A DNA stretch of 64,000 bases from Poseidonibacter parvus (GTDB taxonomy: Bacteria > Campylobacterota > Campylobacteria > Campylobacterales > Arcobacteraceae): assembly GCF_001956695.1 (NCBI RefSeq), contig NZ_CP019070.1:1984001-2048000 (forward strand), written 5' to 3'. Shown one piece after another: positions 27,875 to 37,890 of the stretch (its first letter is position 1; each line of letters begins with the position of its first letter). The notes beneath the pieces are model-generated. The model saw nothing but the letters and a program-made list of their open reading frames with translations, was not told where the DNA came from and made no database searches. A program made the position numbers and the translations under genes.

Positions 27875-28618
27875 TTAAGAATTTAGAGTTTGAATAATCA
27901 ATGTTAAAGCAGTAAAAAATAGTACTACTTTTAAAATCTTTACATAAAACTTTGCATCAATAAATCTTTTAACTTTTGATCCAAGATACATTCCAAAGAA
28001 TACTACAACTAAAGTCATCATAGAAATACTAAAAGCTTCACCAGTAAATGTCCCAAAATATACAAATACTGATATTTGTCCAATTTTTGTAAATAAAAAA
28101 CACAAATTTGATAACTGTATAGTGTCTTTTTTACTATACTTCAGCTCTAGAGTATACATAATCATCAAGGGTGCTACTACATTTGTAAGGCCTGAGATTA
28201 TTCCTCCAAATATACCTAAACCGTAAGTAGATGATTTTGGATGAGTAGTAACAAATGAAGCATTGATTTTTATCAAAGATTGTAAAAGATAAAGTAAAAT
28301 AATAAAAGCTAAAAGCAGTTTAAAATATTCGGAATTTACATAAACTAAAAGAATAGTTCCTAAAGTACTTCCTATTATCATTAAAAGAATAATTACCCAA
28401 AACTTTTTTAAAGCTTCAAGAAAATTTCCTTCACTTAAAATACTCATTATATTTGCAAGCATAGTAGGTATTAACATAAAAAGTATTGTAGTTTGAATAT
28501 CTGTAAATAATGCAACTAAAGCAGTTGATATCATTCCAAAGCCAAAACCAATACTTCCGTGAACAACTGAAGCCCAAAAAAGAATAAAAGCCAAAGCAAT
28601 TATAAAATCTATTTCCAT
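27875..28618 (-). CDS. TauE/SafE-family sulfite/organosulfonate exporter
   Basis: About 247 aa with about eight membrane helices. The family pattern of two half-repeats is visible (HGSIGFGFGMISTALVALF near the start, GIFGGIISGLTNVVAPLMIMY in the second half). A longer frame begins at 28660, but the ATG at 28618 has AAGGA 7 nt upstream and starts right at the first helix, so I chose it. Operon with the LysR gene; a large inverted repeat lies just upstream. The substrate is probably a sulfur-containing anion. Confidence 0.88.
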   Translation of the reverse strand: MEIDFIIALAFILFWASVVHGSIGFGFGMISTALVALFTDIQTTILFMLIPTMLANIMSILSEGNFLEALKKFWVIILLMIIGSTLGTILLVYVNSEYFKLLLAFIILLYLLQSLIKINASFVTTHPKSSTYGLGIFGGIISGLTNVVAPLMIMYTLELKYSKKDTIQLSNLCFLFTKIGQISVFVYFGTFTGEAFSISMMTLVVVFFGMYLGSKVKRFIDAKFYVKILKVVLFFTALTLIIQTLNS

Positions 28619-28640
28619 ATGAGTATCCTTAATATTACAT

Positions 28641-28680
28641 ATAATTATTAGTAATACCAAATGATATTACTAATAATTAT
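28641..28680. promoter_or_regulatory. 16-bp perfect inverted repeat upstream of the TauE-LysR operon
   Basis: ATAATTATTAGTAATA (28641-28656) and its exact complement (28665-28680) surround an 8-nt spacer, 23 nt upstream of the exporter start codon. It may be the operator of the LysR protein. It could alternatively end transcription from the tRNA cluster, but it has no T-tract. Confidence 0.5.
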
Positions 28681-28771
28681 AGCTAAAAAGAATAAAAATT
28701 TTATAAATGAGTATTTAGTATTATTAAAAAAGTTAAATTTTGATTGATAAGGAATATTATAAAAGTACAAA

Positions 28772-28855
28772 TGGTACCAGTGACCGGGCTCGAACCGGTA
28801 CGCCCTAGGGCAAAAGATTTTGAATCTCTCAAGTCTACCATTCCATCACACTGGC
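28772..28855 (-). tRNA. tRNA-Leu (CAA)
   Basis: 84 nt with encoded CCA, a class II variable arm and anticodon loop TTCAAAA. Acceptor arm GCCAGTG pairs with CACTGGT. It lies beyond a strong terminator that ends the other tRNA genes and has its own candidate -10 box. Confidence 0.92.
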
Positions 28856-28865
28856 ACAATAATAA

Positions 28866-28871
28866 ATTGTA
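28866..28871 (-). promoter_or_regulatory. Candidate -10 box for tRNA-Leu
   Basis: TACAAT on the minus strand, about 10 nt before the mature 5' end and just downstream of the terminator hairpin. Confidence 0.35.
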
Positions 28872-28874
28872 GCT

Positions 28875-28928
28875 AAAAAAAAAGCTTCTAGCTAAAAGAA
28901 CTAAAAAAGTTCAAATAGCTAAAAGCTT
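28875..28928 (-). terminator. Strong hairpin terminator inside the tRNA cluster
   Basis: On the minus strand AAGCTTTTAGCTA pairs with TAGCTAGAAGCTT (one G-T pair), with an inner GAACT/AGTTC stem, followed by a run of T. It separates tRNA-fMet from tRNA-Leu. Confidence 0.8.
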
Positions 28929-28932
28929 AAAT

Positions 28933-29009
<77 letters not shown>

Positions 29010-29081
29010 GTTTGAAATACTTAAAGTATTTATTAGGAATTATATCATCATTAAAAAACTTCTTGCTTAAAGTTTAAAAAG

Positions 29082-29156
29082 TGGATGGGGTAGAAGGATT
29101 CGAACCTTCGAATGACGGCACCAAAAGCCGTTGCCTTACCACTTGGCGATACCCCA
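29082..29156 (-). tRNA. tRNA-Gln (TTG)
   Basis: 75 nt, encoded CCA, anticodon loop TTTTGGT. Weak T1-A72 pair as in other bacterial tRNA-Gln. Confidence 0.93.
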
Positions 29157-29192
29157 AGAATAAAGATTTTGTGCATTCACAACAAAATTTAA

Positions 29193-29270
29193 TGGAGCTG
29201 GTGAAGGGACTTGAACCCCCGACCTGCTGATTACAAATCAGCTGCTCTAGCCAAGCTGAGCTACACCAGC
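29193..29270 (-). tRNA. tRNA-Thr (TGT)
   Basis: 78 nt, encoded CCA, anticodon loop TTTGTAA, acceptor GCTGGTG paired with CACCAGC. Confidence 0.93.
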
Positions 29271-29317
29271 AACAATAAAATATTTCTAAAAAGCAATACC
29301 GATTGTATTCTTTTTAA

Positions 29318-29394
29318 TGGTGTCAAGAGAGAGACTTGAACTCTCGACCTCCGGCTTATGAGACCAGCGCTCTAGCCAGCTGAGCTACCTTGAC
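29318..29394 (-). tRNA. tRNA with CAT anticodon (elongator Met or Ile2)
   Basis: 77 nt, encoded CCA, anticodon loop CTCATAA, acceptor GTCAAGG with fully paired first base pair, so it is not an initiator. Sequence alone does not decide between elongator Met and the lysidine-modified Ile tRNA. Confidence 0.88.
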
Positions 29395-29409
29395 ATTGGC
29401 TAATAAAAT

Positions 29410-29486
<77 letters not shown>

Positions 29487-29503
29487 TTAACAAAATATTT
29501 AAG

Positions 29504-29580
<77 letters not shown>

Positions 29581-29635
29581 ACACTAATAGTAATAAAAAT
29601 GAACCTAAATAGTATTACTACTTCTATTTAGATAA

Positions 29636-29712
<77 letters not shown>

Positions 29713-29725
29713 ATACATTATACAA

Positions 29726-29802
29726 TGGTGGGTCTAGAAGGACTCGAACCTTCGACCACTCGGTTATGAGCCGAGTGCTCTAACCAGCTGAGCTATAGAC
29801 CC
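29726..29802 (-). tRNA. tRNA with CAT anticodon (Ile2 or elongator Met)
   Basis: 77 nt, encoded CCA, anticodon loop CTCATAA, acceptor GGGTCTA, which resembles the start of bacterial tRNA-Ile (GAT). Tentatively the TilS-dependent Ile tRNA, but not certain. Confidence 0.88.
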
Positions 29803-29811
29803 TGGTTAAAG

Positions 29812-29901
29812 TGGCGGACAGTGAGGGATTTGAACCCTCGATACCGTTGCCAGTATGCATCCTTAGCAGGGATGTGGTTTCAGCCACTCACCCAACTGTC
29901 C
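29812..29901 (-). tRNA. tRNA-Ser (GCT)
   Basis: 90 nt with a long variable arm, encoded CCA, anticodon loop CTGCTAA, acceptor GGACAGT/ACTGTCC. It is the first gene of the tRNA transcript. Confidence 0.93.
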
Positions 29902-29942
29902 GTTGTTTCACAAGTCTCGTTTATCACGAAATTTGGATGGGA

Positions 29943-29948
29943 ATTATA
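29943..29948 (-). promoter_or_regulatory. -10 box of the tRNA operon
   Basis: TATAAT on the minus strand about 42 nt before tRNA-Ser, with nothing else coding between. Confidence 0.5.
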
Positions 29949-30041
29949 ATCATATATCACTTAAAACATACTTAAAATATTTCTTTTAATATAAATAAAT
30001 AAAAAGCAATAATAAACTCTATTATTAAATAAAAAAAGTAG

Positions 30042-30047
30042 TATAAT
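30042..30047 (+). promoter_or_regulatory. -10 box of the Cache-GGDEF gene
   Basis: TATAAT 22 nt before the ATG, upstream of an AAAGG ribosome site. Confidence 0.5.
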
Positions 30048-30069
30048 ATATTAAGTTAAAGGTAAACTT

Positions 30070-31542
30070 ATGAAAAAAGTATTTAAACTTTACAACATCT
30101 TTATTTTTTTATTAATAATCTTTTTTATAGGACTATCATTTATTTATGAAAAAGAAGAAAATCAACTTAAAATAAATACTTTAAATAAAATTCAAACACA
30201 ATCAAAATACATTAATGAATACTTCTTAATTAATAAAGCTTTTATTTTATCATTAAAAAATAGTCTACTTGGTAATTTAAATATTGATAATTTAGTACAC
30301 CCTGCTTTTGGAAAAATAAAAAATAAAGAAAAAAAAGATATTTATAACATATTATGTAATGTTAATGATATAAAATCAACACTCAATGGTGTAGGCTCTT
30401 TAGCAAATATTGATATTGATACAATACAAGAAATAAATTCTATTTTATATCTTAATCCTTTGTTTAAAACTATTCTAAATTCTGAACATGACATACAATG
30501 GGTTTATTACTCATCTAAAAAAGAATTTATCTATATAGCACCAACAAATGAAGTATGGGATAAAAAGTTTCTAAAATATCTATATACAAAAGAGTTTTGG
30601 ACAGAAGCTATTCCTTCTAATAACCCTAGTGGAGAATTAATACTTACAAAAATCTACGATGATGGTGCGGGAAAAGGTTATATGACTACTTTATCTTTGC
30701 CAATATTTTTTGATTCAGAATTTAGAGGTATCCTATCAATTGATATAGCACTAAAAACTTTAAATAAAATGATTAATAATATTAAACTTCCAGGAAAAAT
30801 ATATTTAACAAATGAAGATGATTTAATAATTTCATCTAATCAAGTATTTAAATTAGATGAATATTTAGATAAAAAACATATTACATTTTCACTTGATTTA
30901 TTTGATAACAAATTAAAACTAGTTTATATTGAAAATAAAAAAAACAAAATCCTCACTATTTTATTAAATATTTTACCTATTGTTATACTTTTACTATTTA
31001 GTTTAATTATTGTTTATATATTAATGCATCAGGTTTTATTAATAAAAAAAATTAAAATAATAGCAAATAAAGATTTTTTAACTTCTCTTTTAAACAGACG
31101 TGCAATGATGCGAGAAACAATAAAACAACTAGAGATTGCAAATAGATATAATTTAAAAATGTCATTACTATTACTAGATATTGACTTCTTTAAAAAAGTA
31201 AATGATACATATGGACACCAAGCAGGAGATTTAGTAATACAAGAGATTTCTAAAATTCTTGCTAAAAATACAAGAGAATCAGATTTAGTTTCAAGATATG
31301 GAGGAGAAGAATTTTTAATTTTACTTTATAATACAGATGTTGATTCTGCATATTTATTAGCAGAGAGAATAAGAAAAGAAATTTTAAATTTAAAAATTAA
31401 AGGTATAAATTCTTCTTTGACTATTAGTATTGGATGCACTGAATATATAAAAGATGAATCTATAGATAGCTTTATAAATCGAGCAGATTGTTTACTCTAT
31501 AAAGCAAAAGAAAAAGGAAGAAACCAAACTATAAAAGCTTAG
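30070..31542 (+). CDS. Cache-GGDEF membrane diguanylate cyclase
   Basis: 490 aa. TM1 ~8-26, a periplasmic PDC/Cache domain at ~30-285 (IQWVYYSSKKEFIYIAP, YMTTLSLPIFFDSEFRGILSIDI), TM2 ~298-318, then a GGDEF domain with an intact GGEEF and an I-site RESD five residues before it. Predicted to make c-di-GMP in response to a small extracellular ligand. AAAGG precedes the ATG. It is a single gene between tRNAs and the convergent pyrF. Confidence 0.94.
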   Translation: MKKVFKLYNIFIFLLIIFFIGLSFIYEKEENQLKINTLNKIQTQSKYINEYFLINKAFILSLKNSLLGNLNIDNLVHPAFGKIKNKEKKDIYNILCNVNDIKSTLNGVGSLANIDIDTIQEINSILYLNPLFKTILNSEHDIQWVYYSSKKEFIYIAPTNEVWDKKFLKYLYTKEFWTEAIPSNNPSGELILTKIYDDGAGKGYMTTLSLPIFFDSEFRGILSIDIALKTLNKMINNIKLPGKIYLTNEDDLIISSNQVFKLDEYLDKKHITFSLDLFDNKLKLVYIENKKNKILTILLNILPIVILLLFSLIIVYILMHQVLLIKKIKIIANKDFLTSLLNRRAMMRETIKQLEIANRYNLKMSLLLLDIDFFKKVNDTYGHQAGDLVIQEISKILAKNTRESDLVSRYGGEEFLILLYNTDVDSAYLLAERIRKEILNLKIKGINSSLTISIGCTEYIKDESIDSFINRADCLLYKAKEKGRNQTIKA

Positions 31543-31554
31543 TTTCTGTATTTT

Positions 31555-32253
31555 TTATATATTAGCTAGTATTTTTTCTACTACAGCTTTAGGATTATCT
31601 GCTTTATAAATAGGACGTCCTACAACTATAAAATCTACTAAGTTTTCTTTTGAGAAAGAAATATCAGCTACCCTTTTTTGATCCCCTGAATCTTCACCAA
31701 AAGGTCTAATACCAGGACATAATGTAATAAATTCATTTGAAGTATTGTTTTTAATATCTAAGCTTTCAAAAGCAGAACAAACTACTCCATCAACTCCAGA
31801 CTCATAAGTATCAACTGCAAGCTTTGTAGCTTTAGTATTGATATCTTCATTATAAATAGCTTTAAACTCATCATTATCAAAAGACGTAAGAGCAGTTACA
31901 GCTATTACTAAAGGTTTATTTGGAATATCTTTGATTCTATTCATAACTTCACTCATAGCACGTTTACCAGCGCTTGCATGAACATTACACATATCAACTA
32001 AACCAAAATTAGCAATTTCTTCTGCTGCATCTGCCATTGTATTTGGAATATCATAAAGTTTTAAATCTAAAAATATTTTAAAACTAGGATTTATAGCTTT
32101 TATATCTTCTAAAAACTTTTTCCCATCTCTAATGTAAGATCTAAATCCAACTTTTAGCCAAACATCAAAATCTTTGATTTGTTCTACTAATGCTAGATTT
32201 TCTTTTGCACTTGGCAAATCTAAAGATACACAAAGTTTTATAGCTTTACTCAT
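31555..32253 (-). CDS. pyrF: Orotidine 5'-phosphate decarboxylase
   Basis: 232 aa. Catalyses the last step of UMP synthesis. The catalytic DxKxxD motif is visible as DLKLYD near residue 60, with [15 protein letters not shown] and [12 protein letters not shown] for phosphate binding at the C-terminal end. Length is normal. It starts 2 nt after the nusB stop with AAGG 7 nt upstream, so it is part of the ribH-nusB-pyrF operon. Confidence 0.96.
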   Translation of the reverse strand: MSKAIKLCVSLDLPSAKENLALVEQIKDFDVWLKVGFRSYIRDGKKFLEDIKAINPSFKIFLDLKLYDIPNTMADAAEEIANFGLVDMCNVHASAGKRAMSEVMNRIKDIPNKPLVIAVTALTSFDNDEFKAIYNEDINTKATKLAVDTYESGVDGVVCSAFESLDIKNNTSNEFITLCPGIRPFGEDSGDQKRVADISFSKENLVDFIVVGRPIYKADNPKAVVEKILANI

Positions 32254-32255
32254 CT

Positions 32256-32651
32256 TTATGCCTTAGAAACTTTATCTAAAAGTCCATTCATAAACTTTGG
32301 AGCTCCATCACTTGCAAGTTTTTTAGATAATTCAATTGCTTCGTTGATAATAATTGCTTTTTCAAGTTCAGCAAATTGAATTTCATAAACTGCAAGTCTT
32401 AAAATCGATTTTTCAACTGAACCAATATCAGCTAAAGTTCCTTGATTTAAATGAGAAATTATTTCCTCATCGATTTTGCTTAAGTTTTCAACAACTCCAT
32501 TAAAAAGATTTAAAGCAAACTCTTTTTGCTTGTTTCTAATCTTTTTGTCTTCTAAAATATCATCAACATATTTTACAATACCTTCATTACCTAAATCATA
32601 AGCGTATAAAAGACCAATTACAGATTCTCTTGCTTGTGTTCTTGTTGCCAA
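32256..32651 (-). CDS. nusB: Transcription antitermination factor NusB
   Basis: 131 aa, an all-helical RNA-binding protein of the rRNA antitermination complex. N-terminal R-x-x-[15 protein letters not shown] and C-terminal [21 protein letters not shown] motifs match the family. The start codon is TTG, directly after the ribH stop. The arrangement ribH-nusB is common in bacteria. Confidence 0.96.
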   Translation of the reverse strand: MATRTQARESVIGLLYAYDLGNEGIVKYVDDILEDKKIRNKQKEFALNLFNGVVENLSKIDEEIISHLNQGTLADIGSVEKSILRLAVYEIQFAELEKAIIINEAIELSKKLASDGAPKFMNGLLDKVSKA

Positions 32652-32652
32652 T

Positions 32653-33123
32653 TTATTTATCCATCGCTTTATATAAATCTAACATTTCAATAATTGTAAT
32701 CATAGCTTCTGCACCTTTGTTACCAACTTTTGATCCAGCTCTTTCGATTGCTTGCTCAATTGTATCTGTAGTTAAAACTCCATTTGATACTGGTAAACCA
32801 TGGTTCATAGCTGCTGTTGCAATACCTTTTGTAGCTTCTGCTGAAATGTAATCAAAATGAGGAGTTGCTCCTCTAATTACCGCACCAACACAACAAACAG
32901 CATCATATTTACCACTTGCTAATGCTTTTTCTAAAGCAAAAGGAATTTCAAATGCACCTGGTACTAAAATTAAATCTAAATTATCTTCATTTCCACCATG
33001 TCTTTTAAATGCATCTTCTGCACCTTCAACTAATCTATCAGTTATAATGTGATTAAATCTACCATTAATTACTGCTATTTTTTCATTACCAGTTAATCTT
33101 AAATTACCTTCAATAATATTCAT
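32653..33123 (-). CDS. ribH: 6,7-dimethyl-8-ribityllumazine synthase
   Basis: 156 aa. Penultimate enzyme of riboflavin synthesis. Conserved segments [36 protein letters not shown] (with the catalytic His) and [12 protein letters not shown] are all present. GGAG lies 6 nt before the ATG. First gene of the ribH-nusB-pyrF operon. Confidence 0.97.
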   Translation of the reverse strand: MNIIEGNLRLTGNEKIAVINGRFNHIITDRLVEGAEDAFKRHGGNEDNLDLILVPGAFEIPFALEKALASGKYDAVCCVGAVIRGATPHFDYISAEATKGIATAAMNHGLPVSNGVLTTDTIEQAIERAGSKVGNKGAEAMITIIEMLDLYKAMDK

Positions 33124-33242
33124 TTATTTCTCCAAAAAAATTAGTAATTTTATAAAATTACTCAATTATATTTATTTTATATTTTGCGATTATATCTAAA
33201 TTTTGATTAGTTTAAAGAAAAGAGTTTTTTTGTAGTTTATAA

Positions 33243-33259
33243 AAGGACTGTAAGTCCTT
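33243..33259 (-). terminator. Weak hairpin downstream of kdsA
   Basis: AAGGACT and AGTCCTT form a 7-bp stem with a 3-nt loop, 17 nt after the kdsA stop, followed on the minus strand by a short T-containing stretch. Confidence 0.5.
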
Positions 33260-33275
33260 CTATATTGTTTGTATG

Positions 33276-34076
33276 TTATTTGTAGTTTAATACATCTTGA
33301 ATAGCAAATAAATCATCAATTACTTTGTATAATTCATCTACTTGAACCATATTTGGTCCATCACTTAGTGCAACACTAGGATCTGTGTGAGTTTCGAAGA
33401 AGAAACCATCAACACCAACAGCTGCTGCTGCTTTTGCTAAAGAAGGAACAACAGCTGAATTACCTCCAGTTGTTCCTCCAGTACTTGGAACTTGCGCTGC
33501 GTGAGTTGCATCAAAAATAACTGGTGCATATTCTCTCATAGCAATAAGATTTTTCATATCAACTACTAATGCTCCATATCCAAATACATTTCCTCTTTCA
33601 CAAAGCCAAACACCATTTTTATCAGAAGTTTCATAATTAACTTCATCTATACCTCTAGTCTTTAGTATTTTCTCAACTGGATGCTTCATACTTCCTGCTG
33701 CTAAGAACTGACCTTTTTTGATATTTACTGTACAGTTTGTTTTTGCAGCTTCAACTAATAAATCAGTTTGTCTACATAGAAATGCTGGTATTTGTAAAAT
33801 ATCTAATACTTCACCAGCAGGTTTAGCTTGATATGATTCATGAATATCAGTTACAAGTTTGTATCCAAATTGTTTTTTTATTTCTTCAAAAAGTTTTAAA
33901 CCTTTTTCTAATCCTGGACCTCTATATGAGTCTAGGCTTGTTCTATTTGCTTTATCAAAAGAGGCTTTAAAATAAAACTCTACTCTTTTGTTTTCACTTA
34001 GTGGTATTAATTTTTCAGCAATTCTCATTACTGTATCTCTATCTTCTAAAACACATGGTCCTGTTAATATTTTCAT
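33276..34076 (-). CDS. kdsA: 3-deoxy-8-phosphooctulonate synthase
   Basis: 266 aa. Condenses phosphoenolpyruvate and arabinose 5-phosphate to make KDO 8-phosphate for lipid A-core. Signature segments [43 protein letters not shown] and FDATHAAQ are visible. Its ATG overlaps the stop of the upstream K+ channel-like gene (ATGA). Confidence 0.97.
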   Translation of the reverse strand: MKILTGPCVLEDRDTVMRIAEKLIPLSENKRVEFYFKASFDKANRTSLDSYRGPGLEKGLKLFEEIKKQFGYKLVTDIHESYQAKPAGEVLDILQIPAFLCRQTDLLVEAAKTNCTVNIKKGQFLAAGSMKHPVEKILKTRGIDEVNYETSDKNGVWLCERGNVFGYGALVVDMKNLIAMREYAPVIFDATHAAQVPSTGGTTGGNSAVVPSLAKAAAAVGVDGFFFETHTDPSVALSDGPNMVQVDELYKVIDDLFAIQDVLNYK

Positions 34077-35764
34077 TTGTTTTTTCCTTTAAAAAATGTT
34101 CGTTTTTCTTCACCTGTTAATGCATAATGAAACTCATTTGCATTTTGACAAATATATTCTATATCGCTTTTTGCATGTTCATCACATGCTAATAAAATTT
34201 TATCCCCTATTTTTAAATTATGTTCAAAAATAGGTAGAAGAAGTATTTCTTCTTCTCTTTGTAAAAGTAATGGTACCACATTATTTCTCTGTTCTTTATT
34301 ATGTAAAGAAGTAGCTAAGATATCCAAAGATAAGGTATTTTTATTTTCTAAATGTTTAGTTAATTCTGGTGTATATTTTGAATTAATATATACTTCCATT
34401 ACTAAAGGATCATCATTAATATCTTCAACTAGTTTTCTAACTACTTTAGCCGCCCAATCTTCATCTTTTTTGATAATCATACGTAAAAACTTATCGGCTA
34501 AGGGGTTAATTAATGCATTCGCAGTTTTATTGATTAATATTTTTGAAGGCATGAAAATATGATTTATATTTGCACTTTCAAAAATAGAGTAATCTTCCAT
34601 TTCATTTTCTCTAACAATTGTCATAATATTAGGATTTAGTTTTTTTGCAGTTGCTAAAACTGAAAGATTTGTTGTATCGTCATTTGTAGCAGCAATAATT
34701 GCAACAGCATCTAATATTCCAACGTCTGAAAGCATTTGTTTATCATCTGCATTTCCAAAAGTTATATGAGACATTTCTTCTTGTGAGTAATTATTTATAT
34801 CATTTTTATTAATTTCAACTAATTCTGCTTCAATATTATTTGCTTTTAATTTTCGATATATTTTTCTACCCATTCTTCCATATCCACAAATAATATATTT
34901 TCCTTGTGGAAAAGTTGGAAGATTTGCACTCAAATTATCAATTTTATATAGCCACTTTTCTAGTTTAAATAAATTTGGTGCACTTAAAGCCATATTTACT
35001 TCAGAAGAAATAATTGAAAAAGGATTTGCGATAATCTCTACATCTAAATCTTTTAAATTTTCAGTGTGATTAATCGTTGTTGATTTCGCTGCAATTCTTA
35101 CGTGTTTATTAAGAAGTTTTGATGTTAATGCAATTTTTAAATTTAAAGCATCATCTTCAAATAAAGAAACAATTGCCTTACAATTATACTTTTTAATTCC
35201 CGCAAATTCTAATGCGTCAAGATTATAATTTTCAGAGTATAAAACAGGAACAGTGGGAGTAAAACTTTCTAAAATCAAGTGATTAATTTTATTCCTATCT
35301 TTTTCTATAACAACAGTTCTAACACCATTTTCAAGTGTTTTTTTAATAATTTCACTTGTGATTTGATTGTATCCTAGAATAATAATAAACTTGTCTTTTA
35401 AGTTTTTTACTTGTCTTCCAAACTTTGCACGTTCAAGTTCTTGTAAAAAAAGTTTGTCTTGAAGCAGTGAAACTAAAGAACCTATTCCATAAAACCATCC
35501 AAGAACAGTCAAATAAATAGAAAAAGTAACCCAAATTCTTTGAGAATAAGTAAACTCATATGGCGCTTCACCAAAACCAATAGTTGTAGCCATATAAGAT
35601 ACAAAATAAAAAGCATCAAAAATTCCCATCTGATGAGGATTACCATTCTTATCAATACCTTCTATTAATATTAGTCCAACAATTGAAATAGTGTAAGTTA
35701 TAATAATTACAAGAAATGGCGTACGCATTCTTTGTAATATTATAAATAAAGAACTGCTTTTCAA
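34073..35764 (-). CDS. Potassium channel-like protein with two RCK/TrkA domains
   Basis: About 563 aa. Two membrane helices flank a pore loop with the filter TTIGFGEAP, followed by two cytoplasmic NAD-binding RCK units: the first with a degenerate GYNQIT glycine loop, the second with an intact [12 protein letters not shown]; the second is followed by TrkA-C-like sequence. The longest frame begins at 35827, which would overlap the upstream gene by 50 nt without a ribosome site. A TTG at 35764 has AGG about 8 nt upstream, lies just after the upstream stop and starts the protein at KSSSLFIIL, so I prefer it. Coupled to kdsA. Confidence 0.85.
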   Translation of the reverse strand: MKSSSLFIILQRMRTPFLVIIITYTISIVGLILIEGIDKNGNPHQMGIFDAFYFVSYMATTIGFGEAPYEFTYSQRIWVTFSIYLTVLGWFYGIGSLVSLLQDKLFLQELERAKFGRQVKNLKDKFIIILGYNQITSEIIKKTLENGVRTVVIEKDRNKINHLILESFTPTVPVLYSENYNLDALEFAGIKKYNCKAIVSLFEDDALNLKIALTSKLLNKHVRIAAKSTTINHTENLKDLDVEIIANPFSIISSEVNMALSAPNLFKLEKWLYKIDNLSANLPTFPQGKYIICGYGRMGRKIYRKLKANNIEAELVEINKNDINNYSQEEMSHITFGNADDKQMLSDVGILDAVAIIAATNDDTTNLSVLATAKKLNPNIMTIVRENEMEDYSIFESANINHIFMPSKILINKTANALINPLADKFLRMIIKKDEDWAAKVVRKLVEDINDDPLVMEVYINSKYTPELTKHLENKNTLSLDILATSLHNKEQRNNVVPLLLQREEEILLLPIFEHNLKIGDKILLACDEHAKSDIEYICQNANEFHYALTGEEKRTFFKGKNK

Positions 35765-35777
35765 ATTCTTACCTAAT

Positions 35778-36155
35778 TTATCGTTTTGATTTAAGTGTAT
35801 CTCCAACATATAAAGATACAGATACAATGTTTGCTAATAAAGCACCACCTGATAAAGAAACAATAATACCAATTATTTCAGCATCTACAACATATACATA
35901 AGCTGCAACTGTCCAAATAATAGCTGCAACAATTAACTGTATATCTGCAACTAGTGAAGTTGCAAGTAAAACAGAACCCATTTGTGTTTTATCACCAAGT
36001 TTTAATGTTGTTGCAATAATATTAATAACAATTGCAGCAAAAAGTTCATATTTACTATGTGCTTCTAATGAATGCATATCTCCATAAAAGAAACCAAAAT
36101 TTATAGTCATTGCTAATATAATAAAAAAACCTGATATTACCTTATCTAAGTTCAT
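35778..36155 (-). CDS. Four-helix membrane protein (DUF6394-like)
   Basis: About 125 aa, four membrane helices. It resembles a small Campylobacterota membrane family that I recall as DUF6394, often next to channel genes; this is recalled, not checked. An ATG at 36164 abuts GGAGG without spacing, whereas the ATG at 36155 has GGAGG 9 nt upstream, so I use the second. It overlaps the upstream FMN protein gene by 14 nt and precedes the K+ channel-like gene. Confidence 0.75.
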   Translation of the reverse strand: MNLDKVISGFFIILAMTINFGFFYGDMHSLEAHSKYELFAAIVINIIATTLKLGDKTQMGSVLLATSLVADIQLIVAAIIWTVAAYVYVVDAEIIGIIVSLSGGALLANIVSVSLYVGDTLKSKR

Positions 36156-37878
36156 GGTACTCATCCTCCAAATCTTTTCCGATATCTAATCTTCTTGCAA
36201 ATACTTTATCAATATTATCATGAACTCTTGAATCTTTATCTAAGAATAAAATTCTATGTTTATTTAATTGATTAATATTTTTTAATCCCATAATTGCAAG
36301 CATTCCCTTAACACTTTTTAATAAATTATTATGATAATTTCGTACTTTTTTAGCTTGTTTATATACAAAATATTTTTTTCTTTTACTTTTATCTTGTGTT
36401 GCTAATCCAACTGGACAAACATGCCCTGTTGTACCAGAACAATATCGTGCACGTATACAACCAGCACTCATCATAAATCCACGAGCTATTTGGATAAAAT
36501 CTGCACCAATTGCCATATTTATAATAATATCATCAGGCGTTAAAACTTTTCCACTGGCAATTATTTTAACTTTTTCTCTTATACCATATTCTTTTAAAAC
36601 ACTATCAGCTAAATAAATTGAATCTCTAATATTTAACCCAACTCTTTCCATCATTTCAATAGGAGCAGTGGCACTTCCTCCAGATCCTCCATCAAGTGAA
36701 ATAAAATCAGGATATCTGCTATCTGCTATATCAATTCTTCTTTTAATCTCAGCTGCATATGGTTCAATATTTTCAACATCTGAAATTACTATTTTTATAC
36801 CTACTGGTTTATCTGATAACTCTTGTAAAGTACCAATAAAATCAAATAATTCTTCAATAGTATTTGCATAAGGAAATCTATTTGGTGAAAATACATCTTT
36901 ATATGCTTCTACATTTCTATAATATGCAATTGCAGGTGTTACTTTATGAGCTGCTAATTTTCCACCAGTTTGTTTTGCACCTTGAGCTATTTTAATCTCA
37001 GTCATTTTACAAAAACGCATTGTTTTTTGATATCTATCTGGGTCAAAATTACCTTGCTTATCTCTTGCACCATAAAGCCCTGAACTTAATTGTAAAATGA
37101 TATCAGCCATATCTTCAGGCACTTCTTTTGGAAATTTCTCTAAAGGAGCATCCCAATTTATTCTGTGAAATAATTGCGATTTTAAATCAAATACATAAGT
37201 CTCTGCTTCTTTGTCTTTTCCAAAAACAAGATTTCTATATACATCTGCAGCCATTGCACCATTAAAGAAAAAGTCTACTATATCTTTTGCTTTTTTAGCA
37301 AAAGTACTTCCATGAACTATTTTCATATATTCAGGATTATATTTTTGATGAGTAATAAAGAAGTTTGATGTAACTCCACCCTCACCTGAATTTATAGGAA
37401 AACCTCCCATAAAAGCTCCTCGAACAAAGGCTCTTGTTCCTTCAGGAGAAATTGAACCATCACTCATAGCTGATCTTGCGATTATTGATTTTGCAGTATA
37501 AGGTTTTTTTCTATTTGCACCAAATGTAACTTCAAAATCTTGATCAACTTCATCATCATTTAATACTATATTTGCATGACGAATCATAAATTTTGGCTTT
37601 GGTAGAGGTTGCGAAGGAGAAAAAGAAGCATAATTTGGAACATCATTTGCAGCTTTATAAACCCAATCTAATTTATCTTTTGATTCATAAAACTTTTCAT
37701 CTCCAAAATATTGTCTAAAAGGTTCTCTTGCTTCTTCTAATACATATCTAAGTCTTCCGATAATTGGATAGTTTACCAATAACTGATGATCTCTTTGAAC
37801 ATATTTATCATGTATATACCAAGCTATCATTACAACAGCAAATAATATCCACTCATACGTGCTTAACTCTAAATCCAT
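36142..37878 (-). CDS. FMN-binding glutamate synthase-like protein (no amidotransferase domain)
   Basis: 578 aa. N-terminal membrane helix (~8-22, WILFAVVMIAWYIHD) and a GltB-type FMN/synthase domain with SGEGGVTSNFF, AQGAKQTGGKL, SLDGGSGGSATAP and a Cys cluster (CIRARYC, HVCPVGLATQD) corresponding to the 3Fe-4S region of GltB. There is no glutamine amidotransferase or GXGXG domain, unlike gltB at 2003-6439. Such proteins are annotated 'FMN-binding glutamate synthase family'; their activity is not settled. AAGGA precedes the ATG. Likely operon with the DMT transporter upstream and the membrane proteins downstream. Confidence 0.9.
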   Translation of the reverse strand: MDLELSTYEWILFAVVMIAWYIHDKYVQRDHQLLVNYPIIGRLRYVLEEAREPFRQYFGDEKFYESKDKLDWVYKAANDVPNYASFSPSQPLPKPKFMIRHANIVLNDDEVDQDFEVTFGANRKKPYTAKSIIARSAMSDGSISPEGTRAFVRGAFMGGFPINSGEGGVTSNFFITHQKYNPEYMKIVHGSTFAKKAKDIVDFFFNGAMAADVYRNLVFGKDKEAETYVFDLKSQLFHRINWDAPLEKFPKEVPEDMADIILQLSSGLYGARDKQGNFDPDRYQKTMRFCKMTEIKIAQGAKQTGGKLAAHKVTPAIAYYRNVEAYKDVFSPNRFPYANTIEELFDFIGTLQELSDKPVGIKIVISDVENIEPYAAEIKRRIDIADSRYPDFISLDGGSGGSATAPIEMMERVGLNIRDSIYLADSVLKEYGIREKVKIIASGKVLTPDDIIINMAIGADFIQIARGFMMSAGCIRARYCSGTTGHVCPVGLATQDKSKRKKYFVYKQAKKVRNYHNNLLKSVKGMLAIMGLKNINQLNKHRILFLDKDSRVHDNIDKVFARRLDIGKDLEDEYHELR

Positions 37879-37890
37879 AATATTCCTTTT

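Noticed and set aside
36142-37878. Broken gltB copy
   Set aside because: The frame is intact with its own start, ribosome site and membrane helix, and matches a separate known family without the amidotransferase domain.
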